13,877 nt of DNA from Micromonospora parva (GTDB taxonomy: Bacteria > Actinomycetota > Actinomycetes > Mycobacteriales > Micromonosporaceae): NCBI RefSeq assembly GCF_000718515.1, contig NZ_JNZS01000050.1, positions 1 to 13,877 of the forward strand. The letters run 5' to 3'. The notes beneath the pieces were generated by a model. It had not been told where the DNA came from and made no database searches. It saw only the letters and a program-made list of their open reading frames with translations. Positions 6,432-13,054 of the stretch are shown here, in pieces (position 1 is the stretch's first letter; each line of letters begins with the position of its first letter). The translations under genes were made by a program, and so were the position numbers.

Positions 6432-7379
6432 ATGCGCATCGTGGTTCTGGCCGGCGGCATCGGCGGCGCCCGGTTCCTGCTCGGGGTCCGGGCGTACGCC
6501 CGTGACGTCGGCGCGGAGGTGACCGCCGTGGTCAACGTCGGCGACGACCTGTGGTTACACGGGTTGAAGATCTGCCCCGACCTGGACAGCGTCATGTACA
6601 CGCTCGGCGGGGGTGCCGACCCGGAGCGGGGTTGGGGTCGGGTCGGCGAGAGTTGGACGGTCAAGCAGGAGCTGGCCGCGTACGGGGCACAGCCGACCTG
6701 GTTCGGCCTCGGCGACAAGGACATCGCCACCCACCTGGTCCGCAGCACGATGCTCAACGGCGGTTACCCGTTGAGCGCGGTCACCGAGGCGCTGGCCAGC
6801 CGCTGGGAGCCGGGCGTGCGCCTGGTGCCGGCGACGGACGACCGGCTGGAGACCCACGCCGTGGTGGAGGACGACCAGGGGCAGCGGGCGATCCACTTCC
6901 AGGAGTGGTGGGTGCGGTACCGGGCCGACATCCCCACCCACCGTTTCGTGTTCGTCGGCGCGGAGACGGCGAAGCCGGCACCCGGGGTGCTGGACGCGAT
7001 CGCCTCGGCCGATGTGGTGTTGATCGCACCCAGCAACCCGGTGGTGAGTGTCGCGCCGGTGCTGGCCGTACCGGGGCTGCGGGAGGCCGTGGCGGGCGGC
7101 CCGGCGCCGGTGGTGGGCGTCTCCCCGATCATCGGCGGCGCGCCGGTGCGGGGGATGGCCGACCGTTGTCTGGCAGTGCTCGGTGTCGAGTGCAGCGCGG
7201 CGGGGGTGGGTCGCCTCTACGGCGGCCGGGCCAGCGGCGGTCTGCTCGACGGTTGGCTGGTGGCCGAGGAGGACGCGGGCACTGTGGTGCCCGAGGTGAC
7301 GGTCCGCGCGGTGCCGCTGCGGATGACCGACGAGGCGGCGACGGCGGCCATGGTCCGCGCCGCGGTGGAGTTGACGTGA
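6432..7379 (+). CDS. fbiA: Phosphoenolpyruvate/2-phospho-L-lactate transferase (CofD/FbiA)
   Basis: A 315-aa CofD-family transferase that moves the PEP- or phospholactate-derived group from its GDP-activated form to FO, giving dehydro-F420-0 (actinobacteria) or F420-0. Visible family motifs are LAGGIGGARFLLG (6-18), NVGDDLWLHGLKICPDLDSV (35-54, with the metal-binding acidic residues), GWGRVGESW (67-75) and FGLGDKDIATHLVR (91-104). Mycobacterial FbiA is about 331 aa, so this is full length. ATG 6432 is chosen because GAGGA lies eight bases before it and MRIVVLAGG is the family N-terminus. ATG 6423 in the same frame lies inside that Shine-Dalgarno sequence. The stop TGA overlaps the GTG start of fbiB by two bases, so translation is probably coupled. 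Confidence 0.97.
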   Translation: MRIVVLAGGIGGARFLLGVRAYARDVGAEVTAVVNVGDDLWLHGLKICPDLDSVMYTLGGGADPERGWGRVGESWTVKQELAAYGAQPTWFGLGDKDIATHLVRSTMLNGGYPLSAVTEALASRWEPGVRLVPATDDRLETHAVVEDDQGQRAIHFQEWWVRYRADIPTHRFVFVGAETAKPAPGVLDAIASADVVLIAPSNPVVSVAPVLAVPGLREAVAGGPAPVVGVSPIIGGAPVRGMADRCLAVLGVECSAAGVGRLYGGRASGGLLDGWLVAEEDAGTVVPEVTVRAVPLRMTDEAATAAMVRAAVELT

Positions 7380-8461
7380 GGTTGGAGATTCTGCCGGTGC
7401 TCGGCATCGGCCACGTGACCGAGGGCGACGACCTGGCCGCGGTGATCGCGACCGCCGCGCCGTGGCTGCGCAACGGCGACGTGCTGGTGGTGACCAGCAA
7501 GATCGTTTCCAAGGCGGAGGGGCGACTGGTCGACGTGCCGGCGGACGGACCGGAACGGCTGGCCGCCCGGGACGAGGTGCTGGCCGGTGAGACCGCCCGG
7601 GTGGTGGCCAGTCGGGGGGCGACCCGGATCGTGCAGACCCATCACGGCTTCGTGATGGCCTCGGCGGGGATCGACGCGTCGAACGTGGACAAGACCCGGC
7701 TGGTGCTGTTGCCGGTCGACCCGGACGCCTCGGCGCGGGCCTTGCGGGACGCGCTGCGGGAGCGCTACGACCTGGACCTGGCGGTGATCATCAGCGACAC
7801 GATGGGTCGGCCCTGGCGCAATGGGCTCACCGACGTGGCGCTCGGGGTGGCCGGGATGCCGGCCATCCGTGATCACCGGGGCGAGGTCGACCCGTACGGC
7901 AACGAGTTGCAGTTGACCCAGATGGCTGTGGTGGACGAGTTGGCGGGTGCCGGCGAGCTGATCAAGGGTAAGTGTGATCAGGTCCCGGTCGCGGTGGTGC
8001 GGGGCTACCTGCCCGCCACCGAGCCGGACGACGCCGGTGGCGCGCGGGCGCTGATCCGCGACGCGGCACAGGACCTGTTCTCGCTCGGCACCGCCGAGGC
8101 CCGCGCCGCCGGGCTGTCCGACGCCGCCACCCTCGCCGATGGTCCCGGTCCGATGCCAGCCGACCTGACCGCGGTGCGACGGGCCATCGACGCGGTCGCC
8201 GGGGTGGTCGCCCCCGGCACGGTCTTCACAGTGGTCGAGGAGGCCGAGGTACGCGCCGGTCTGGTCGCCGAGATGCCCGGGTGGCCGGAGGGCGCGGCCC
8301 TGCTGCTCGGCTCGGCCCCGACCCCCGTCGAGCCGATGGGTCTGGTCCGCTTCGGCGCCGACCTGCACCGACTGCGCGTCGCCCTGGCCGCCGAGGGCGT
8401 CGGGTCGACGATGTTGCCGCCACCTCCCGGCAGCTCGGCGAGCGCCGCCCTCGCCCTGTAG
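7376..8461 (+). CDS. fbiB: Coenzyme F420-0:L-glutamate ligase with reduced C-terminal domain
   Basis: A 361-aa protein. Residues 1-245 are a complete CofE ligase, which adds L-glutamates to F420-0 with GTP. Motifs are GDVLVVTSKIVSKAEGR (34-50), QTHHGFVMASAGIDASNVD (87-105), IISDTMGRPWRNG (138-150) and GELIKGKCDQVPVAVVRGY (193-211). The mycobacterial protein has 448 aa, the extra part being an FMN-binding nitroreductase-like domain that reduces dehydro-F420-0. Here only about 90 residues (263-350) resemble it: VRRAIDAVAG matches its first helix and GADLHRLRVALAAEGVGSTM its later helix. The central segment and the C-terminal end are missing. The GTG start overlaps the fbiA stop. The last codons and the TAG stop fall inside a 28-bp tandem repeat. 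Confidence 0.95.
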   Translation: MRLEILPVLGIGHVTEGDDLAAVIATAAPWLRNGDVLVVTSKIVSKAEGRLVDVPADGPERLAARDEVLAGETARVVASRGATRIVQTHHGFVMASAGIDASNVDKTRLVLLPVDPDASARALRDALRERYDLDLAVIISDTMGRPWRNGLTDVALGVAGMPAIRDHRGEVDPYGNELQLTQMAVVDELAGAGELIKGKCDQVPVAVVRGYLPATEPDDAGGARALIRDAAQDLFSLGTAEARAAGLSDAATLADGPGPMPADLTAVRRAIDAVAGVVAPGTVFTVVEEAEVRAGLVAEMPGWPEGAALLLGSAPTPVEPMGLVRFGADLHRLRVALAAEGVGSTMLPPPPGSSASAALAL

Positions 8462-8567
8462 CAGGGCGGGCGCGGCCCTCGTCCGGCAGCCCGGCCAGCG
8501 CCGTCTGCGCCCGGTAGCCCGGCGAGCGCTGCCCCCCGCCCGGTAGCTCAGCGAGCGCCGTCTGCGC
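8427..8567. repeat. Five 28-bp tandem repeats spanning the fbiB stop codon
   Basis: Degenerate copies of CCGGYAGCYCGGCGAGCGCC plus about eight more bases lie at 8427-8454, 8455-8482, 8483-8510, 8511-8539 and 8540-8567. The second is the most diverged and contains the fbiB TAG (8459-8461). Because 28 is not a multiple of three, the repeat is not preserved as protein, which suggests a DNA-level origin such as slippage. Confidence 0.7.
8450..8470 (+). terminator. Hairpin with the fbiB stop codon in its loop
   Basis: CGCCCTG (8452-8458) and CAGGGCG (8462-8468) pair perfectly, and the three loop bases are the fbiB stop codon TAG. A U-G and a C-G pair extend the stem to 8450/8470. It could stop transcription of fbiAB only after the last codon is copied, or affect termination of translation. 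A separate weak hairpin AGGGC/GCCCT lies at 8463-8479. Confidence 0.45.
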
Positions 8568-8611
8568 GCTGCGGTGCCGGCGAATGCCTCAGCCGGCTGG
8601 AGACGGCCGGG

Positions 8612-9610
8612 TCACGCGTCCAGCATGGCCCGGCCCAGCGGGGTCAGCGTGTGCAGCACACTGTTGCGTTCCCGGTGGCTGACCAGCAGGCCAGCGTTGC
8701 GCAGCACAGTGGCGTGCTGGCTCGCCGCGGCCGGTGAGATGTTGAGCTGGCGGGCGACCTCGCCGGTGGTGCAGCCTTCGTCGCTGGCCTGCAACACCGC
8801 CGCCCTGGTGCGACCCAGCAGCGCGGCGAGCGATTCACGGCCGGCACCGGGCGCGAACGCACCGTTGGCGTCGGTCGTCACCAGCCCGCCCAGCCGGTCC
8901 ACCTGGTAGACCAGCACCGGTGGCAGTGCCGGGTCGAGCAGTGCTACCGGGATGGCCGCGCAGAAGAACGAGGGCACGAGCAGCAGCCCGCGGCCGTCCA
9001 GGTGCAGTTCCCGGCTGTGCGGGTAGCTGCGGATCTCCAGCACGCCACTGTCCCAGCGCATCGCCGGGCGGAAACTGGTGAGCAGGCCCTCGACTCCGCC
9101 GTCGAGCAGTGCCCGGGCCCGTCGCGCGCGGTCCGCCGCCACAGCGGCCTGGATCCGACCCCAGTACGGGCTGATCGCCAGTGACCGGTACTGCTGCATC
9201 GAATCGGCCAGGTGGTGCAGCGCCGACACCTCACCCCGGGCCAGCGCGGTCGCCGAGGAGGGCAGCTGATTCTCGGTGGCCAGCACACTCAGGTCCCGGT
9301 GCAGCATCTCGACGGGCGTACGGCGCAGCGCGTCCAGCCCGGCCTCGAAGCCCTCGACGCTGGCGTACGGGGTGAGGAAGTCGGGGAAGTAACCGCGCGG
9401 CGGGTTCAGCGCGAAGAGCAGGCTGAGCTGCTCGGAGGCGGCGTCCTGACGCAGCGCCCACGACACGCTGCGCCGCCAGTTGGCCGTCAGCGGATCGCGG
9501 GTGCGGCCGCGCAGCACGTGCAGGCTGAGGACCAGTTCCCAGACCGGGTCCGCCGCCGGCGCCACCCGGGTCCGGAGGATGTCCTCCCCAGAAAAGTGGA
9601 TCTTCAGCAT
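8612..9610 (-). CDS. DUF5937/ArsR-type winged-helix transcriptional regulator
   Basis: A 332-aa protein with a long N-terminal region (1-260) of the DUF5937 type (starts MLKIHFSGEDILRTRVA, a typical opening) and a C-terminal ArsR-like winged helix. The recognition helix-turn-helix is about 281-308 (TTGEVARQLNISPAAASQHATVL), followed by a beta wing (SHRERNSVLHTLTPLG). There is no Cys metal site; C217 and C280 are isolated, so it is not a classical metal sensor, and the N-terminal part probably senses a ligand or mediates dimerisation. ATG 9610 is chosen because GGGAG lies six bases upstream and the family opening starts there; the frame remains open further upstream but looks non-coding. Its target is unknown. 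It converges with fbiB and is divergent from the Nudix gene. Confidence 0.88.
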   Translation of the reverse strand: MLKIHFSGEDILRTRVAPAADPVWELVLSLHVLRGRTRDPLTANWRRSVSWALRQDAASEQLSLLFALNPPRGYFPDFLTPYASVEGFEAGLDALRRTPVEMLHRDLSVLATENQLPSSATALARGEVSALHHLADSMQQYRSLAISPYWGRIQAAVAADRARRARALLDGGVEGLLTSFRPAMRWDSGVLEIRSYPHSRELHLDGRGLLLVPSFFCAAIPVALLDPALPPVLVYQVDRLGGLVTTDANGAFAPGAGRESLAALLGRTRAAVLQASDEGCTTGEVARQLNISPAAASQHATVLRNAGLLVSHRERNSVLHTLTPLGRAMLDA

Positions 9611-9816
9611 GGAGCGCTCCCGTGTCGCCGGCAGGGGGATGCCGGGTGACCGTTCGACTCTACCTGCACGGCAGTAATCTCCATCTTTAAGCCTGGAATG
9701 AAAAACCTCGACGCCCCCGGGGCCGGTTCGGCATGCTTCCACTGCCCGAACATGGCGCCGCGCGTCCTGGACGCCCGCGCCGCCGAGGCACCGGGACCGG
9801 GGAGGCCCCGGTGATC

Positions 9817-9865
9817 GGACGGCACCACGAGGGTCTGCGGCCCTTGCTCCGCAGAGGTGCCGTCC
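9817..9865. other. Compound hairpin in divergent region
   Basis: GGACGGCACC (9817-9826) pairs with GGTGCCGTCC (9856-9865), and TCTGCGG (9834-9840) pairs with CCGCAGA (9849-9855). The right side is continuous 17 bases while the left carries a 7-base bulge ACGAGGG (9827-9833); the apical loop is CCCTTGCT. Because both neighbouring genes start here, it is unlikely to be their terminator. It could be a leader structure, small RNA or attenuator. Confidence 0.45.
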
Positions 9866-10001
9866 GGTCATCCCGCCCCCACGCCGTCTCAGCCGCCACA
9901 GCGCGCGACCGATGGTCCTCGTCCGCGCCGTGAGATCAGCCGGCCACCAGGAATTCGACGCGTCGCGGGGTCACTGAAGCGGCCCATCGGGTGGACGCTC
10001 G

Positions 10002-10007
10002 TACAGT
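10002..10007 (+). promoter_or_regulatory. -10 element of the Nudix gene
   Basis: TACAGT fits TANNNT. The expected start of transcription is six to seven bases downstream, near GTG 10014, so a leaderless mRNA starting at or near ATG 10011/GTG 10014 is likely; there is no Shine-Dalgarno sequence. Confidence 0.35.
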
Positions 10008-10010
10008 GGC

Positions 10011-10631
10011 ATGGTGCCCGACACCGTGATCACCGGCCCGACCGCTCAACCGACCAACCCCGAGGCGTACGCGGCGCTGCACGCCGACGCCACCGCGTTG
10101 CTGGAGGGCTGGCAGCCGACCAGCCCGGACGCGGCCGGCGCGCGGGACCGGACCCTCGCCCTGCTCGCCGCCGGTCCGGTCGCCATGAGCCGGCAGCACC
10201 GTCCGGGGCACATCACCGCCAGTACGCTGGTGCTGGACTCCACCGGCTCCCGGGTGCTGCTCTGCCTGCACGGCAAGTTCGGGCGGTGGGTGCAGCTCGG
10301 CGGGCACTGCGAGCCGACCGACGAGACCCTCGTCGCCGCGGCCCTGCGCGAGGCCACCGAGGAGTCCGGAATCGCCGGCCTGCGCATCGACCCGGTGCCG
10401 ATCGACGTGGACGTGCACCAGGTGCAGTGTCAGGGCGGCTCGGCGCACCACGACGTCCGGTTCGCCGTGCTGGCCCCGCCCGACGCGGTGGAGCAGGTCA
10501 GCGACGAGGCCGAGGAGCTGGGCTGGTTCCCGGCGGACCAGCTGCCCGAGCCGCTGGCCGGCGGGACCGTGCAAATGGTCGCGCCGGCCCTCGCAGCCCT
10601 CAGACGTAGCCCTCTTCGCCTCGCTCCTTGA
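10011..10631 (+). CDS. NUDIX hydrolase
   Basis: A 206-aa Nudix-fold protein that should cleave a nucleoside diphosphate linked to another group; substrate unknown. The Nudix box is at residues 97-121: GGHCEPTDETLVAAALREATEESGI. REATEESG matches the REUXEEXGU core, while the first part has one more residue than the textbook spacing (G-x5-E-x7), a variant I recall in related actinobacterial proteins. An N-terminal helical region (about 15-60) precedes the domain. The start is ATG 10011; GTG 10014 is possible and would remove one residue, fitting the -10 box better. It converges on manC and the two coding regions overlap by 32 bp at their 3' ends. Confidence 0.9.
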   Translation: MVPDTVITGPTAQPTNPEAYAALHADATALLEGWQPTSPDAAGARDRTLALLAAGPVAMSRQHRPGHITASTLVLDSTGSRVLLCLHGKFGRWVQLGGHCEPTDETLVAAALREATEESGIAGLRIDPVPIDVDVHQVQCQGGSAHHDVRFAVLAPPDAVEQVSDEAEELGWFPADQLPEPLAGGTVQMVAPALAALRRSPLRLAP

Positions 10632-11691
10632 GCTCGTCGACCAGGGCCTTGACGTCCTGCGCCCGGTCGCGCGGGCAGACGAGCACCGCGTCGGGGGTGT
10701 CCACCACGATCAGGTCGTGCAGTCCGAGGACGGCCACCAGCCGGCCCGACTGCGGCACGACCACGAGGTTGGTGCTGTCCCGCAGGAGCACGCCCGGCTT
10801 GGCTTCCGTGCCGAGCACCACGTTGTTCGCCTCGTCGGCCGGCAACACCTCGCCCAGGGTGTGGAAGTCACCGACGTCGTTCCAGCCGAAGTCACCCGGC
10901 ACCGTCGCGACCCGACCGGCAGTGGCCGCGCCCTCCATCACCGCGTAGTCGACGGAGATCTTCGGCAACGTCGGCCAGATCGCGCCCAGGACGTCGTCCT
11001 GCTCCGGTGTGCCCCAGGCGGCGGCGATCGCGGCGACGCCGGCGTGCAGCGCCGGCTGCTGGCGGGCCAGCTCGGCGAGGAAGACGTCCACCCGCCACAC
11101 GAACATGCTCGCGTTCCACAGGTGCCGGCCCGAACGGACGTACGCCTCGGCGACCTCGGCGGCCGGCTTCTCCTTGAACTCGGTCACCGGCCGCCACGGC
11201 ACACCGTCGGTCGGGTCACCGGTCTCCAGGTAGCCGTAGCCGGTCTCCGCGCGGGTCGGGGTGATCCCGACGGTCATCAGCATGCCCTGCTCGGCCCCGT
11301 GGACCGCCTCCTGGACTGTGCAGACCCAGCTGTCCGGGTCGCGGATCAGGTGGTCGGCGGCGAAGCTGCCCATCACCGCGTTCGGGTCGCGCGTCGCGAT
11401 CACCGCGGCGGCCAACGCGATCGCCGCGCAGGAATCCCGGGGCGAGGGCTCGACCAGGATGTTCTCCTCCGGCAGAACGGTCAGCTGCCGTGCCACCGCC
11501 GTGACGTGCGCGGCGCCGGTGACCACAAGGGTCCGATCCGGTGTGGTCAGCGGCGCGAGCCGTTCCACTGTCGCCTGGAGCAGCGAGGCGCTGGTGCCAG
11601 TGAGCGGGTGGAGGAACTTGGGATGGCCAGCACGGGACAACGGCCACAACCTTGTGCCGCTGCCACCTGCCGGAATGACCGCATAGAGCAT
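10600..11691 (-). CDS. manC: Mannose-1-phosphate guanylyltransferase
   Basis: A 363-aa nucleotidyltransferase that makes GDP-mannose from mannose 1-phosphate and GTP in the cytosol. The family signature is at 8-27 (AGGSGTRLWPLSRAGHPKFL). EENILVEPSPRDSCAAIALA (75-94) and FAADHLI (110-116) form the nucleotide and metal sites. M. tuberculosis ManB (Rv3264c) is 359 aa. The start ATG 11691 (MLYAVIPAGG) fits the family N-terminus; the GTG at 11736 would add 15 residues, and neither has a good Shine-Dalgarno sequence. The glycosyltransferase gene ends 63 bases upstream in the same direction, so the two probably form an operon supplying and using a sugar nucleotide. The 3' end overlaps the convergent Nudix gene by 32 bp. 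Confidence 0.95.
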   Translation of the reverse strand: MLYAVIPAGGSGTRLWPLSRAGHPKFLHPLTGTSASLLQATVERLAPLTTPDRTLVVTGAAHVTAVARQLTVLPEENILVEPSPRDSCAAIALAAAVIATRDPNAVMGSFAADHLIRDPDSWVCTVQEAVHGAEQGMLMTVGITPTRAETGYGYLETGDPTDGVPWRPVTEFKEKPAAEVAEAYVRSGRHLWNASMFVWRVDVFLAELARQQPALHAGVAAIAAAWGTPEQDDVLGAIWPTLPKISVDYAVMEGAATAGRVATVPGDFGWNDVGDFHTLGEVLPADEANNVVLGTEAKPGVLLRDSTNLVVVPQSGRLVAVLGLHDLIVVDTPDAVLVCPRDRAQDVKALVDELKERGEEGYV

Positions 11692-11754
11692 CCGCACATC
11701 ATGCCCGACGTACCTACCCAAAGTGGCCCGGGTCACCAGCAGTGGCGCGGCGGG

Positions 11755-12900
11755 TCAGGAGCGGGCGCGGCTCCACGCGGCGATGTGCACCTCGGCGCTG
11801 GACTCCCAGGTGAATTCCTTGGCCCGGTCGACCCCCGCCTTCGCCAGCGACAACCGCCGCTGCTCGTCGTCGAGCAGAGCGGCCAGGTCGATGCCGATCT
11901 GCTCGGGATCCTCCGAGGTGTACGCGACCGCGTCGCCACCCACCTCGGGCAGTGAGAGCCGGGGCGTGGTCAGCACCGGGGCGGCGCACGCCATCGCCTC
12001 CAGGATCGGCAGCCCGAACCCTTCGCCGTAGGACGGGTACGCGGCGACCAGCGCGCCACCGAGGAAACCCGGCAGGTCGGCGTAGCGCAGGTAGCCGGGA
12101 CGCAGCAGACGCAGGTGCGACGGCACCTCGGCCACCGCCCGATCGATGTCGTCGTCGTGCCCCTGCCCACCGGCGATCACCAGGGCCGGCGGGTCGACCC
12201 GGTCAGCCACCGCCCGCGCCCACCCACGGATCAGGTTGGGCACGTTCTTCCGTGGCTCCTTGGCACCGAGGAACGCGACGTAGCTGCTGTTGCCCAACCC
12301 CAGACGGGCGCGTACGCGGGCCTTCTCCTCCTCGGTGGGAGCGTGGAAGGCCGCCTGGTCGACACCGTGGTAGGCCACGTCGATCCGCGTCGGGTCGGCG
12401 TCGAGCAGCCGGATCAGCTCGTCGCGGGTGGCCTTGCTGGGCACGATCACCCGGTCGGCGCGGCGCAGCGAGGTCTTGATGGCGCTGCGGAAGAACGTGC
12501 GGCGCGACTTGTCGTAATGCTCCGGCTCGGTGAAGAACGTCGCGTCGTGCACGGTGACCGTGACCGGACACCCGGCCCGCAGCGGGCAGGTGTAGAAGGG
12601 CGAGTGCAGCACGTGTGCGCCCACCTGCTGGGCGAGCAGCGGCAGGCCGGTCTGCTCCCAGGCCAGCCGGGCCGGGCGGTGCGCCACGGCGGCCGGAGCG
12701 GGGATGATCTCCGCGCCGGGCAGCATGCGGGTGTAACGCTCCAGGTCGGTGCGGAGACTGACCACCGCCAGTTCCACCCCCGACCCACACACCTTGCCGA
12801 GGGCACCGAGCAGACCGTCGACGTATCGACCGACACCACCACGGTCGGCGGGGACACTCGTGGCGTCGATGAGCACGCGGGGCGGGCGACCGGCGGTCAC
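11755..12900 (-). CDS. Family 4 glycosyltransferase
   Basis: A 381-aa GT-B fold retaining glycosyltransferase (GT4). The N-terminal acceptor half has RVLIDATSV (8-16) and GGVGRYVDGLLGAL (21-34). The C-terminal donor half has FLGAKEPRKNV (210-220) and the donor-sugar motif E293-GFGLPIL-E301 (E-x7-E). There is no signal peptide; the enzyme acts at the cytosolic face. It precedes manC, so GDP-mannose is an attractive donor, but this is inference. Mycobacteria have WbbL, a GT2 enzyme, in the equivalent place; this enzyme belongs to another family. The start GTG 12900 is chosen because AAGGAG lies seven bases upstream. A -10-like TAGGCT (12958-12953) would give a leader of about 45 nt. Confidence 0.92.
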   Translation of the reverse strand: MTAGRPPRVLIDATSVPADRGGVGRYVDGLLGALGKVCGSGVELAVVSLRTDLERYTRMLPGAEIIPAPAAVAHRPARLAWEQTGLPLLAQQVGAHVLHSPFYTCPLRAGCPVTVTVHDATFFTEPEHYDKSRRTFFRSAIKTSLRRADRVIVPSKATRDELIRLLDADPTRIDVAYHGVDQAAFHAPTEEEKARVRARLGLGNSSYVAFLGAKEPRKNVPNLIRGWARAVADRVDPPALVIAGGQGHDDDIDRAVAEVPSHLRLLRPGYLRYADLPGFLGGALVAAYPSYGEGFGLPILEAMACAAPVLTTPRLSLPEVGGDAVAYTSEDPEQIGIDLAALLDDEQRRLSLAKAGVDRAKEFTWESSAEVHIAAWSRARS

Positions 12901-13018
12901 GGGGCGACTCCTTGTACTGGCGGGTCTGTGGGGAACAACACTCCGGGGGTCAAGCCTACGCCGGGGCGCGGGGCCGACGCTGACTGCGACCCGACGGTAC
13001 GCCGACTTGTCATCGTCA

Positions 13019-13046
13019 TTGGGTACGGCCCGCACTGGCGTATCGT
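13019..13046 (+). promoter_or_regulatory. Promoter of the TIGR03089 gene, probably leaderless
   Basis: TTGGGT (13019-13024) and TATCGT (13041-13046) have a 16-bp spacer and the ATG at 13055 comes eight bases after the -10 box. The -35 hexamer and spacer length are the same as at fbiC. No Shine-Dalgarno sequence is present, so transcription probably starts at or very near the start codon. Confidence 0.5.
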
Positions 13047-13054
13047 TCGCGCCG

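Larger units (their letters stand above)
9611..10010. other. 400-base divergent intergenic region
   Basis: It separates the DUF5937 regulator (-) from the Nudix gene (+). Positions 9670-9710 are unusually AT-rich for this genome (taatctccatctttaagcc), a likely site for the regulator's promoter, but no clear -35/-10 pair can be assigned. A 7-bp hairpin lies at 9796-9812 and a larger structured element at 9817-9865. The frames extending into it on the minus strand have no family resemblance and are taken as non-coding. Confidence 0.5.

Noticed and set aside
6551..7375. Open frame continuous with fbiB in the second frame of fbiA
   Set aside because: It lies inside fbiA in another frame and gives a low-complexity Arg/Gly product. 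The true fbiB start is GTG 7376, where it overlaps the fbiA stop and the CofE domain begins.
9611..9871. Upstream extension of the DUF5937 regulator to 9871
   Set aside because: The added residues are low-complexity and unlike the family opening MLKIHFSGEDILR, and ATG 9610 has a good Shine-Dalgarno sequence.
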